64,000 bases of DNA from Streptomyces sp. NBC_01353 (GTDB taxonomy: Bacteria > Actinomycetota > Actinomycetes > Streptomycetales > Streptomycetaceae), in NCBI RefSeq assembly GCF_036237275.1, contig NZ_CP108352.1:7403501-7467500 (forward strand), written 5' to 3'. The position numbers and the translations under genes are program-made. Under the pieces are notes generated by a model. That model was not told the DNA's origin. It searched no databases and saw nothing but the letters and a program-made list of their open reading frames with translations. The first letter of the stretch is position 1. The number at the start of each line of letters is the position of its first letter. Below are positions 44,751 through 53,851 of the stretch, one piece after another.

Positions 44751-45086
44751 AGCGTGACGCCCGCCGGTGGGCTCGGCGCACGTGCCTTGTGGCACAGGGG
44801 CGTTCGGCGACGAGGACGACACTCCCGGGACAAAGCCCCCCGTCGCTCCGTCCCGCATCCTTCACATCTGACTCAGCAGCCCCGATATGGCCTCTGCTGT
44901 TACATCTTCACGGAATGGGCACCATGTGGTGGTCGGTCAGTCCGGACGGCTTCTCAGCGGCCTCACGGCCGGATTAAGATTGCTCCGCGTGCCGGTCGAC
45001 TCGCGGTGTGTGGTGCAGGGAGCTGTTGTCCGTGACCGGTTTCGCATTTCGTCATCGGATCCGTGACTCATGGAATTGGGTGACCC
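44751..45086. other. Intergenic region before the FHA-flavoprotein gene
   Basis: 336 bp without a supported gene. A short AT-rich stretch around 44970-44980 (GGATTAAGAT) could be part of a promoter for the downstream gene; no convincing -35 was identified. Confidence 0.4.
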
Positions 45087-46985
45087 ATGCCGCCTCGACT
45101 TGTCGGCCATCAAGGCTCTCTGGCAGGACAGAACTATCCGATCGGCGCCACACCGGTAACCCTGGGCCGCAACAGCGACAACAGTGTCGTGATAACCGGG
45201 GGGAACGTCTCACGCTTTCACGCCGAGGTGCGTCGCGAGCGCCATGGATTCGTGCTGTACGACAGCGGCAGCAGTAATGGAACGCGGGTCAACGGGGTCC
45301 GTGTGACATCGCACGAACTGCAGCCCGGAGATCTCGTCGAGATAGGAACCGAGACGTTCCGCTTCGAAGCGGCCGATGCGATGGAGACCATCCTCGACCT
45401 CTCCGTGCTGCGGCCGCTCATTCCTTCCAAGGCGACGCCGGCGGCGGGGCCCGTGCTCAACGTCACGGTTACGGGTGGCGGTCCCGTCGGCCTGAGTTTC
45501 GCTCTGCTCCTGGAGCATCTCATGGGACATCGCGTGGCCGTCACCGTGTACGACGGTCGATGGGTTCAGGACGGGGCGAAGGTCGTCTGGAAGAGCGAGG
45601 GGCAGGGCAACGTCAGGCGGCAGCAGGTCGTCACCGTGCAGAGCCGCCAGTACCTGAACCTCCCCGAAGAGGTGCAGGGGCGCCTGTTCCGCGGCGACGC
45701 CTACTCCGAGATGTGGCCGGTGGGCCCCGATTCGCTCCGTGGCTACAACCCGAGAAACCTGCGGATCGCCTACATCGAGGACACCCTCCTCGAATTGGCC
45801 AACGAAAAGCCGGATCGGATTCGCTTGGTGCCCGAGGTGTTCGACCCGGCCGAGTACCACAAGGCCGAGTCCAAGGACCACGTGCTCGCTGTGTGCGAGG
45901 GAGGTCGCTCCCGGACGCGGGAGTATTTCACCGACAAGTTCGGCAACGCCGACAAGTCCATCTACTCGCTGCACGGTCAGCACATTCAGGATGTCGTCCT
46001 GGGCCTGCGCGTCAAATCGACTCTGACGGACCCCATGACGGTCCTGCTGACCGTGGCTCAGAACCGCTTTCTCCTCAATGCCCTTCGCGGCGAGGGGTTC
46101 CTGAACATGCGGCTCACCGATGCCGAGGCCGCAGAAGTGGTCGGTATCGATCCGGTGCGACATGTGTTCGAGGATTGCATCGCCTCACGCCCGTGCGTCA
46201 TGGGGCGGGACGATCACGGTGACTTCCAGTGCTCGACGCACAGCACACTCTTCCTGCCCGCGATGGTCAGGGGTTCGGCCCTGTGGAAGCGGGTGTTGGA
46301 GGGGCTGGCGCTGTTCGGTGTCGCCGAGGGGGACCTGAGCGCCGTCACGGCCTTCCGGCTCGACATGGTGCAGCGGCCCAGGTTCACGACCCGGCTGCGT
46401 TCGGCCACGTCGACCACCCCGGGGACCTACGGGTTCCTGCTCGGTGACGCCGCCAACGCCATCCATTTCTGGCCGGGCCGCGGGCTCAACAGTGGACTGG
46501 GCTCTGCCATCTCGCTGGCTCGATCCCTCAACGGCGCATGGACCGGAAGGCCGTTCCGGGACGCCGACTTCGCACGCCACGAGGCGGCCATGTCCATGCT
46601 CCAGTACCGGCACAAGAGCCGAGCCTGGAACACGATGATCACCACCGACGAGAACGGCGTCAGCTGCGCGATCAAGGAGAAGATCGCGCAGAGCATCGAA
46701 GAGTCGGAAGGGAAGGACCTGGACAGGGGCGCGGACACCGACGCGCTCATGGAACGGCTGCGGGGGATCCGCGACCGGTTGTCATCACGCGTTCCCGGCA
46801 TGCCTGACGACTCGACTCTCCGGGACCACCTGGACACCCTCAACTCCGGCACCCTGCGGACCCTGTTGGAGAGCGGAGCGTGGGACACCCTGATCGTCGG
46901 GGGCGAAGAGGTGGACATCGACATCTTCTACCGGCAGGACTCGCCGGCCACGACCGCCCCCAAGAAGGCTCCCGCCGCGACGTGA
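45087..46985 (+). CDS. FHA domain fused to an FAD-dependent monooxygenase-like domain
   Basis: 632 residues. Residues about 5-95 are an FHA phosphothreonine-binding domain: YPIGATPVTLGRNSDNSVV, GGNVSRFHAEVRR, DSGSSNGTRVNG, GDLVEIGTETFRFE. From about 120 a flavoprotein follows: FAD site VTVTGGGPVGLSFALLLEHL, a middle region with HGQHIQDVVLGLRVKS, and the second FAD motif FLLGDAANAIHFWPGRGLNS near 450, as in aromatic hydroxylases. The last 100 residues are charged and helical. FHA-hydroxylase fusion is unusual; the FHA part may dock the enzyme to a Ser/Thr-kinase-phosphorylated partner (inference). No kinase is adjacent. Substrate unknown. Confidence 0.82.
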   Translation: MPPRLVGHQGSLAGQNYPIGATPVTLGRNSDNSVVITGGNVSRFHAEVRRERHGFVLYDSGSSNGTRVNGVRVTSHELQPGDLVEIGTETFRFEAADAMETILDLSVLRPLIPSKATPAAGPVLNVTVTGGGPVGLSFALLLEHLMGHRVAVTVYDGRWVQDGAKVVWKSEGQGNVRRQQVVTVQSRQYLNLPEEVQGRLFRGDAYSEMWPVGPDSLRGYNPRNLRIAYIEDTLLELANEKPDRIRLVPEVFDPAEYHKAESKDHVLAVCEGGRSRTREYFTDKFGNADKSIYSLHGQHIQDVVLGLRVKSTLTDPMTVLLTVAQNRFLLNALRGEGFLNMRLTDAEAAEVVGIDPVRHVFEDCIASRPCVMGRDDHGDFQCSTHSTLFLPAMVRGSALWKRVLEGLALFGVAEGDLSAVTAFRLDMVQRPRFTTRLRSATSTTPGTYGFLLGDAANAIHFWPGRGLNSGLGSAISLARSLNGAWTGRPFRDADFARHEAAMSMLQYRHKSRAWNTMITTDENGVSCAIKEKIAQSIEESEGKDLDRGADTDALMERLRGIRDRLSSRVPGMPDDSTLRDHLDTLNSGTLRTLLESGAWDTLIVGGEEVDIDIFYRQDSPATTAPKKAPAAT

Positions 46986-46993
46986 TCACGGAA

Positions 46994-47026
46994 CGGGTGC
47001 CGGGGCCGAACCACCCCCGGCACCCG
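46994..47026. terminator. Bidirectional terminator hairpin
   Basis: CGGGTGCCGGGG (46994-47005) pairs perfectly with CCCCGGCACCCG (47015-47026) over a 9-nt loop, between the convergent FHA-flavoprotein and TetR genes. Confidence 0.85.
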
Positions 47027-47101
47027 CGGCACGCGCATGAACGTCGTCACCACCTGTGCGTGGGTGAGGGCCTGCCCGGGTGAAACGGGCATCGACCGCC
47101 C

Positions 47102-47749
47102 TCACTCCGTGGCCGAACTGCCCGCGAGTTCTCTTTCGAATCCGGACAGCAGTGCGTCGAGAGCGAAGTCGAAGCGTGCCTCCGCCGCGTCCTCGCCTGC
47201 CTCCCCGGCCGCCGCGACCAAGAGTGGGTACGCCGTCGGGTCCAACGAGGCCAGGCTGCCGCCGCCGTCGACACGGCCCACCTGGGCGGCGGCGTGGCCG
47301 ACGACGAAGCTGGTCAGCGAGTAGAGAACGTCCAGTGTCCTGGGCAGGGGGAAGCCCGCCCCGTGCAGCATCTCCACCGCCTCTTCCAGTGTCCGCAGAT
47401 TGCGGGGCGTCATGGCGGGCCGGGACAGCAGCAACGGCACGGCGTGCGGATGCGCGCCGAGCGCGGCGACCAGTGCGTGGGCGTAGGCACTCAGGTCCTC
47501 CCGCCAGGTGCCGGCACCGAACTTCGGGGGGACCGCCTCGGCGACGACCTGCTCGATCATCCCGTCCAGCAGGGCGGTCTTGTTCGGCACGTGGTGGTAG
47601 AGGGTCATGGCCTCCACGCCCAGTTCTGCGCCGAGCCTCCGCATCGACAGAGCCTTGAGCCCTTCCTGGTCGACGAGTCGCAGCGCCGCCTCCAGGACGG
47701 CCTGCCGAGTGAGCCCCGCACGCTGCCCGCGAGCCCTCTGGGCCGCCAT
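47102..47749 (-). CDS. TetR-family regulator of the divergent ABC pair
   Basis: 215 residues. N-terminal HTH: LTRQAVLEAALRLVDQEGLKALSMRRLGAELGVEAMTLYHHVPNKTALLDGM (13-64). The C-terminal half (PHAVPLLLSRPAMTPRNLRTLEEAVEMLHGAG) is of the tetracycline-repressor-C-like type. Divergent from the two ABC half-transporter genes; near-perfect inverted repeats lie in the shared promoter. Confidence 0.9.
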   Translation of the reverse strand: MAAQRARGQRAGLTRQAVLEAALRLVDQEGLKALSMRRLGAELGVEAMTLYHHVPNKTALLDGMIEQVVAEAVPPKFGAGTWREDLSAYAHALVAALGAHPHAVPLLLSRPAMTPRNLRTLEEAVEMLHGAGFPLPRTLDVLYSLTSFVVGHAAAQVGRVDGGGSLASLDPTAYPLLVAAAGEAGEDAAEARFDFALDALLSGFERELAGSSATE

Positions 47750-47787
47750 GGCGCCCCTCCTTCCATGCCGGACCCACCATGGACCGA

Positions 47788-47845
47788 TTGACGATTCTTA
47801 CGCTGTAAGTATAGCGTCCTGGAGCAGCCTTACATCGTAAGAATC
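47788..47845 (+). promoter_or_regulatory. Promoter with nested TetR operators
   Basis: A plus-strand promoter candidate TTGACG (47788-47793), 16-nt spacer, TATAGC (47810-47815) points at the ABC genes. Box 1 CTTAC-GCT-GTAAG (47797-47809) fills its spacer. Box 2 CTTAC-ATC-GTAAG is at 47829-47841. The extended 17-bp arms 47793-47809 and 47829-47845 are inverted copies with one mismatch. Box 1 would block RNA polymerase when occupied. Confidence 0.75.
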
Positions 47846-47887
47846 GATGTCGCGAAGGCTCGACGGGGACGAGAGGACGAGTGGACG

Positions 47888-49717
47888 ATGACCATCACCG
47901 AGCCCGCCGAAGCGAGGAAACAGCCCACGCGGCCACCGGACGATGCCGGTCCCGCCCAGGCGCAGCCCCCGGAGGGGTCGGGTGTGGCAGGGCTGTTGCG
48001 GCCGTACGCAGGGGGCTTCGCCGCCGTGATCGTCCTGCAGGTCGTCGGCGCGGTCGCGGGGCTTGCGCCGCTGCTCGCGGTCGTCGAGCTGGGCCGGCTC
48101 CTGCTCGAACCCGGGCCGGTCGACCAGGGCCATCTCCGGCTCGTCGTGGTCGCGGGCGCGGCGGGCCTGCTCGTCAAGCTGCTGCTGACGGCCGCTGCGG
48201 CAGGAATCGGGCATCTGCTCGACGGGCGGGTGCAGTTGGCCTTACGCCGGCAGCTGGCCGCTCGCCTGGGTCGCGTGCCGATCGGCTGGCTCGCCCGACG
48301 CCATGGCGGTGAGCTGGCCAAGCTGGTGGGCGAGGACGTCGGCGCCGTGCACCCGTTCATCGCCCACACTCCCGGCGAGCTGGCATCCGCCTTCGTCGTG
48401 CCGCTGGTGTCGCTGGCCTACCTGTTCACCATCGACTGGCGGCTGACGCTGATCACACTGATTCCGGTGGTCGCGGCAGTGGCGTTGGTCCCGCTGATGA
48501 TGACCCCGGCTCGGCTGCGCGAACAGGCTGACTTCGACACGGCGATGGCGCGGATCGCACGGTCCGTCGTGGAGTTCGTCCAGGGCATCGCTGTGGTCAA
48601 GGCCTTCGGCGGGGGCGAGCGGGCCCACCGTGAGTTCCGTGCCGCCGCCGACGACTTCGTCGCTGTCTTCGGTCGCTGGGTGCGGGGGATCTCCCCGACT
48701 GCCGCGGGAATGCAGCTCGTTCTCTCGCCGCCGTTCGTAGTGCTGACCGTTCTGATCGGCGGCGCGGCACTGATAGCCGGCGGGGGGATGGCCCCGGCCG
48801 ACCTGCTGCCGTTCCTGCTGCTGGGACTCGGACTGACCGCCCCGGTGGCGGCCCTCGGGCACGGCTTCGACGAGCTGCAGGCCGCCCGCCGCGCGGTCGG
48901 CCGGATCCGCGACGTGCTCGCGGTGCCGCCGCTGCCGGAGCCGGCCGATCCGATCGCGCCGCGAGGCCACCGGGTGGAGCTGCGGCACGTCCGCTTCGCC
49001 TACCTACCGGGCCACGACGTACTGCGCGGGATCGACCTCGTGCTGGAGCCGGGTACGGTCACCGCGCTCGTCGGACCGTCGGGAAGCGGCAAGTCCACGC
49101 TGGTCCAACTGTTGCCGCGGTTCGTCGACCCGACGAGCGGCTCGGTACGCCTGGGCGGCGTCGACCTGCGCGAGCTGGGCAGCCGGGAGCTGTACCGGCA
49201 GGTCTCCTTCGTCTTCCAGGACGTCCACCTGCTGCGCGCCTCGGTCGCGGACAACATCGCGCTGGCGGTACCGGACGCCGGTCAGGACGAGGTGGTGCGC
49301 GCCGCCCGTCTGGCGAACGTCCACGACCGCATCCTCGAACTGCCGCGAGGGTACGAGACGGTGATCGGCGAGGACGCCCGACTGTCGGGCGGCGAGGCCC
49401 AACGGATCGCGCTCGCCCGCGCGCTGCTGGCCGACACCCCCGTCCTGGTGCTCGACGAGGCGACCTCCTTCGCCGATCCGCTCACCGAGCGGGCGATCCG
49501 CCGCGCCCTGGACACACTGCGGGAGGACCGAACGGTCCTGGTCGTCGCGCATCGCCTGGAGACGGTCGCCGCCGCCGACGCCGTGGCAGTCCTGCAGGAC
49601 GGAGTCGTCGTCGAGCACGGCACGCCGGGTGAACTGCTCGACGTCGAGGGGAAGTTCTCCGCGCTGTGGCGCTCCGGACACGCGGCGGGCCCACCCGGAG
49701 GGGGTGAGCGGCCGTGA
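47888..49717 (+). CDS. ABC half-transporter, IrtA-like partner
   Basis: 609 residues: cytoplasmic Pro-rich N-terminus, six helices (about 45-320), ATPase domain with Walker A GPSGSGKST, signature LSGGEAQRIALARALL, Walker B VLVLDEATSFADP, H-loop VAHRLETV. The pairing with a following half-transporter and the loop motifs (GELAKLVGEDVGAVHPFIAH, FVQGIAVVKAFGG) recall the IrtA/IrtB and YbtP/YbtQ siderophore importers. The siderophore locus 3 kb downstream makes iron-siderophore uptake plausible, but the divergent TetR and absence of an iron box leave drug transport open. Confidence 0.85.
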   Translation: MTITEPAEARKQPTRPPDDAGPAQAQPPEGSGVAGLLRPYAGGFAAVIVLQVVGAVAGLAPLLAVVELGRLLLEPGPVDQGHLRLVVVAGAAGLLVKLLLTAAAAGIGHLLDGRVQLALRRQLAARLGRVPIGWLARRHGGELAKLVGEDVGAVHPFIAHTPGELASAFVVPLVSLAYLFTIDWRLTLITLIPVVAAVALVPLMMTPARLREQADFDTAMARIARSVVEFVQGIAVVKAFGGGERAHREFRAAADDFVAVFGRWVRGISPTAAGMQLVLSPPFVVLTVLIGGAALIAGGGMAPADLLPFLLLGLGLTAPVAALGHGFDELQAARRAVGRIRDVLAVPPLPEPADPIAPRGHRVELRHVRFAYLPGHDVLRGIDLVLEPGTVTALVGPSGSGKSTLVQLLPRFVDPTSGSVRLGGVDLRELGSRELYRQVSFVFQDVHLLRASVADNIALAVPDAGQDEVVRAARLANVHDRILELPRGYETVIGEDARLSGGEAQRIALARALLADTPVLVLDEATSFADPLTERAIRRALDTLREDRTVLVVAHRLETVAAADAVAVLQDGVVVEHGTPGELLDVEGKFSALWRSGHAAGPPGGGERP

Positions 49718-49790
49718 CGGCGCACGGCCCGGACGATCAGGCGAAGACGAGTCCGCGAACCCCCACCCACCAGCGAGGAGTCGATTCCCG

Positions 49791-51512
49791 ATGATCCGTG
49801 TACTGCTGCGCGTGCTGGGCCACCGGTATGCCCGGCCGATGCTCCGCACCCTCGCCCTGATGGCCGCGACAGCGGTCCTGGAGGGCCTGTCCTACGCTCT
49901 GCTGACACCGGTGCTGCGGGCACTGCTCGGGGGCGAGCCGGACCACGCCTGGCCCTGGCTGGGCGCGTTCGGGGCCACGGTGGCGGCCTATGCGGTGCTG
50001 CGCTACCTCAGTGACCTTTCGGGGTTCCGCGTCGGCACCGCGCTGCTGCGCGGCGTGTACCACCGCCTCGGCGACCATCTGGCCCGGCTGCCGCTCGGCT
50101 GGTACGGCGCGGCACGGGTGGGAGAGGTGTCCGTCCTGGCCGGTCAGGGCGTTCTCCGGGCCATGAGCGTGCTCGCGCACCTGCTGGCACCGGTCGTCTC
50201 CGCCGCCGTGACGCCGCTGACGATCGTCGTCGTGATCCTCTTCCTCAACTGGCAGTTGGGCGTGGCCGCGCTGTCCGCCGTCCCCGTCGTGGCGGCGATC
50301 CAGGTCCTGACCGGACGTTCCGCGGCGGCCGAGGAGGTGGAGCGTGCCGCACGCGACCGCGAGGCCACCGGGAGAGTCATCGAATACCTCCGGGCCCAGG
50401 CGGTGCTGCGCGCCGGCGGCCGGACCGCCGAACGCTTCAGTCTCCTGGACGACGCCTTGCGGCAGGTCCAGCGTGCCTCCCGTCGGTCCACGCTGACCGC
50501 GCTGCCCGGCGCGTTGGGCCTGACGCTGACGGTGCAGGCGGTGTTCACCGCGGTGCTGGTCCTGGGTGCGTACCTCGCGCTCGGCGGAGGTGTCGGGGCC
50601 GCAGAGCTGCTGACGGTCCTGGTGCTGGCCGCACGATGCGCGGATCCGCTGCTGTCGCTGGCCGACCTCGGCGGCAAGCTGCGCGGCGCGCGTGGCGAGC
50701 TGGACAGGCTCGACGCGGTGCTGCGCACGGAGCCGCTGCCGCAGGCCCCCGTCCCCGTCGAGCCGGTCGGCCACGGGCTGGAGTTCGCGTCGGTCGCCTT
50801 CCGGCACGAGGGGCGTACGGTGTTCGACGGCCTGTCGCTGTCCGTCCCCGAGGGGCAGCGGCTTGCCGTGGTGGGGCCGTCGGGTGCGGGTAAGAGCACC
50901 CTGCTGCAGCTGCTCGCGCGGTTCTACGACGTGGACGCCGGCGTGGTGCGCATAGGCGGCGCGGACGTGCGCGCGATCCGAACCGAGGCCCTGATGGCGC
51001 AGTTCGCCATCGTCTTCCAGGACGTCTATCTGTTCGACGGCACGATCGAGGACAACGTGCGGCTGGGGCGCCCCGGCGCCACCGAGGCCGAGGTACGGGC
51101 AGCCGCCTCTGCGGCGCGATTGGACGAGGTGATCGAGCGTCTGCCCCACGGATGGTCGACCACCGTCGGAGAGGGCGGAGCCCGTCTGTCGGGCGGTGAG
51201 CGCCAGCGCGTCTCGATCGCCCGGGCCCTGCTGAAGGACGCGCCGATCGTGCTCCTCGACGAGATCACCTCCGCGCTGGACCCCGTCAACGAGGCCGCCG
51301 TTCACGCCGGCATCGAGCGCCTGACGGCGGGACGGACCGTGGTGATGGTGGCTCACCGGTTGCGCACCGTCCAGCATGCCGACCGCATCGTCTTCCTCGA
51401 CGCCGGCAGCATCGTCGAGGAGGGCAGCCACGGCGAACTGCTACGCCGCGGCGGCCGCTACGCCGACTTCTGGAAGCTCACCCTGGCGTCGCCGGCGACG
51501 ACGCTCGGCTGA
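49791..51512 (+). CDS. ABC half-transporter, IrtB-like partner
   Basis: 573 residues from ATG 49791 (GAGGAG 10 nt upstream). Membrane domain (about 15-300; LARLPLGWYGAARVGEVSVLAGQG, GRVIEYLRAQAVLRAGG) and ATPase domain with Walker [10 protein letters not shown], signature LSGGERQRVSIARALL, Walker B IVLLDEITSALDP, H-loop VAHRLRTV. All catalytic motifs intact. 73 bp after its partner, so the two form one operon and probably a heterodimer. Its end lies 30 bp from the convergent phosphatase gene. Confidence 0.85.
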   Translation: MIRVLLRVLGHRYARPMLRTLALMAATAVLEGLSYALLTPVLRALLGGEPDHAWPWLGAFGATVAAYAVLRYLSDLSGFRVGTALLRGVYHRLGDHLARLPLGWYGAARVGEVSVLAGQGVLRAMSVLAHLLAPVVSAAVTPLTIVVVILFLNWQLGVAALSAVPVVAAIQVLTGRSAAAEEVERAARDREATGRVIEYLRAQAVLRAGGRTAERFSLLDDALRQVQRASRRSTLTALPGALGLTLTVQAVFTAVLVLGAYLALGGGVGAAELLTVLVLAARCADPLLSLADLGGKLRGARGELDRLDAVLRTEPLPQAPVPVEPVGHGLEFASVAFRHEGRTVFDGLSLSVPEGQRLAVVGPSGAGKSTLLQLLARFYDVDAGVVRIGGADVRAIRTEALMAQFAIVFQDVYLFDGTIEDNVRLGRPGATEAEVRAAASAARLDEVIERLPHGWSTTVGEGGARLSGGERQRVSIARALLKDAPIVLLDEITSALDPVNEAAVHAGIERLTAGRTVVMVAHRLRTVQHADRIVFLDAGSIVEEGSHGELLRRGGRYADFWKLTLASPATTLG

Positions 51513-51542
51513 GCGAGCTTGGCTGGGCGGCTCGGCTGGGCG

Positions 51543-52790
51543 TCACGTCAGGCGGTCCTGGCCGTGTCGGATCCGGCCTGGACCGTTTCGAAGGCTCTGG
51601 GCGTCGATGACTTCTCCCTCCGTCACGGACACCGCTTGAAGAACCGCTGCTTCGGGAGCCGTGGGTTTGCGGAGCAGGAGCAGCGCCGCGTCGTCGTGCA
51701 GTCGGCCTCCCACGTGCGCCAGCAGTTCGTCGTGGAGCGCTGCGAGGGTACGCGTCGGTTCGTCGGACAGGTGCTGCGCCAGCCTCTCGGCGAGCGGGTA
51801 GAACTCGCGGCCGCGGTCGCGGGCCTCGGTGACCCCGTCGGTGTAGAGCAGCAGCTGATCACCGTCCGCGAAGGGCAGTACATGCAGGCCGGGGGTCTCG
51901 CCCGTGAGGGCGCGCAGGCCGAGGGGCGGGGCCGGATGGGCGGGTTCCACCGGCACGACCCCGGATCCGCGGACCAGCAGCGGAGGTGCGTGTCCGCAGT
52001 TCACGAGTTCCAGCACGCCCGGCCGGGGGTGCCCGGCGACCACGGCGGTCACGAAGTCGTCGCAGCGGAGGTTGCGCGCCAGACTCCGCTCGATCCTGTC
52101 GACGACGGCGAGGAGATCGGGCTCCTCGTAGGCGGCCTCACGGAAGACCCCGAGCACCAGAGCGGCGACCCCCACGGCCGGCAGCCCCTTGCCGCGCACA
52201 TCGCCGACGATCAGCCGAACACCGTACGGGGTGGGCACGAGGGCGTAGAGATCACCGCCGATACGGGCCTCCGCGGCCGCGGCGCTGTAGCGGACAGCCA
52301 CCTGGAACGGGCCGACGACGGCCGGAACGGGCTGGAGAAGTGCGTGCTGGGCGGCCTCGGCGACCGAGCGGACGGCCGCGAGCACCCGCTCGCGACGCCC
52401 GCGCAAGGCGCTGGCCAGGCCACTCGCCAGGGTGACGGCCCCCAGGGCGGACAGTGCGGCTGCCAGCTCATGCCCCGGCGCACCGTCGCGGATGCCGAGC
52501 GTCACGCCCAGCACCCCGGCGAGGAGACCGACACAGAGGACCCCACGAGGCCCGTTGGTGGTGGCGGCCAGCGCGGGCCCGGCGGCGAGAAGCGGCAGCC
52601 AGGTCAGCCCGGCTCCGCCGAGGAGGTCGACGACCACGATGACGGAAACGATCAGCACGGGCAGCACGGGCGTACCGGAGGCGAGCTGCACCGCGACGCG
52701 CTTCCGGGCCACCGTCCTGGGGGCGACCCCCTGCTTCCTGGACGGCCGTATCGGCCCGTGTGCGCCACCGTGCTCTCGCGTGTGACTCAT
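51543..52790 (-). CDS. Membrane-bound PP2C/SpoIIE-type phosphatase
   Basis: 415 residues from ATG 52790. N-terminal membrane segments (about 40-125), then a SpoIIE/RsbU domain: VAVRYSAAAAEARIGGDLYALVPT, VRLIVGDVRGKGLPAVGVAA, VAGHPRPGVLELVNCGHAPPLLV, LLLYTDGVTEARDRG, DDAALLLLR. The Asp residues that bind metal are present. Such proteins dephosphorylate anti-sigma-factor antagonists in stress-sigma networks. No anti-sigma gene is adjacent. Confidence 0.88.
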   Translation of the reverse strand: MSHTREHGGAHGPIRPSRKQGVAPRTVARKRVAVQLASGTPVLPVLIVSVIVVVDLLGGAGLTWLPLLAAGPALAATTNGPRGVLCVGLLAGVLGVTLGIRDGAPGHELAAALSALGAVTLASGLASALRGRRERVLAAVRSVAEAAQHALLQPVPAVVGPFQVAVRYSAAAAEARIGGDLYALVPTPYGVRLIVGDVRGKGLPAVGVAALVLGVFREAAYEEPDLLAVVDRIERSLARNLRCDDFVTAVVAGHPRPGVLELVNCGHAPPLLVRGSGVVPVEPAHPAPPLGLRALTGETPGLHVLPFADGDQLLLYTDGVTEARDRGREFYPLAERLAQHLSDEPTRTLAALHDELLAHVGGRLHDDAALLLLRKPTAPEAAVLQAVSVTEGEVIDAQSLRNGPGRIRHGQDRLT

Positions 52791-52895
52791 GTATCGCCCC
52801 GCAGTCCTCACCTGTGCGCGGAGCGTGTGCGCTCCGCGAATGTCTGTTTTATCCAGGTAAGGGCATGGGTGCCGCGCGTCACAAGGGCACGATTT

Positions 52896-53660
52896 TCAGA
52901 TAGTGAGCGAGAGGCCCCTGGTCACGCGGCTCGCGGCAGGGAGCAGCCGCGTCCGGATCTCCTCAAGGCGAGAGATCCGGTCCGCCCGCAGGGAGACACC
53001 GAGCGAGCCGAGCGTGTCCCCGCTGTACACGGGCACCGCGACGCAGACCGTGCCGAGGCTGTACTCCTCCATGTCCGTGACCGCCGGTGCCAGGGGAGAG
53101 GAGTCGAGCCGCCGGAGCAGTTCCGGAGCGTCGGTGATCGTCCGTGGCGTGAGATCTGCCAGGTGGTGCCGGGAGAGATAGTCCTTGCGGGAGTCCTCGT
53201 CCAGCTCGCGCAGCACCGACTTCCCCAGCGCGGTGGCGTGACCGGCGTCCTCGAATCCGACCCACAGGTCGACCCGGGGTGCCCGGGGGCTGTCCACGAT
53301 CTCGGCGACCCGGATCTCGCCGTCTTCGTAGAAGGTGAGGTAGGCGGCGGTCGCGAACTCGTCGCGCAGCGCGGCGAGCGTCGGACGGACCCGGCTCAGC
53401 AGCGCCTGCCCACGGCCGGTCGAATGGAGCGCCTGCACCTTGTCGCCCAGGATGAACCCGCCGTCGTCCAGCTTCCGCAGGTATCCGTCGTGGACCAAGG
53501 TCCGCAGCAGGTGGTAGGCGGTGGCCAGGGGCAGCCCCGTCTCCCGTGCCAGCTGCTTCGCCGGCGCGCCGTTCCCGTGCGCGCTCACGGCCTCCAGCAG
53601 GCGGAAGGCCCGCTGCACGGACGTGATGAGCGTAGGGCCGGGGCCATCGTGGGCAGCCAT
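52896..53660 (-). CDS. IclR-family transcriptional regulator
   Basis: 254 residues from ATG 53660. Winged helix SVQRAFRLLEAVSAHGNGAPAKQLARETGLPLATAYHLLRTLVHDGYL (28-75) and the IclR effector domain (FEDAGHATALGKSVLRELDED, LGTVCVAVPVYSGDTLGSLGVSL). Target unknown; it lies between the phosphatase and the siderophore reductase genes, all on the minus strand. Confidence 0.9.
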   Translation of the reverse strand: MAAHDGPGPTLITSVQRAFRLLEAVSAHGNGAPAKQLARETGLPLATAYHLLRTLVHDGYLRKLDDGGFILGDKVQALHSTGRGQALLSRVRPTLAALRDEFATAAYLTFYEDGEIRVAEIVDSPRAPRVDLWVGFEDAGHATALGKSVLRELDEDSRKDYLSRHHLADLTPRTITDAPELLRRLDSSPLAPAVTDMEEYSLGTVCVAVPVYSGDTLGSLGVSLRADRISRLEEIRTRLLPAASRVTRGLSLTI

Positions 53661-53851
53661 ACGACCAGCGTGCGCCGGGTGCGCGGCACAGGCAATTCTC
53701 ACCCGGCTCCGCGCGACGCCGCACGGCCTGACGCCGCCGGTGCCGGCGGATCACTTCCATGGACGGCCTGCGTCGTTCTCCGGACGATCAGTCCTGCGGA
53801 TCCGGCGCGGGACGGAAGCTGTGGACCACTTCCGGCAAGCGGCTCCACTGT

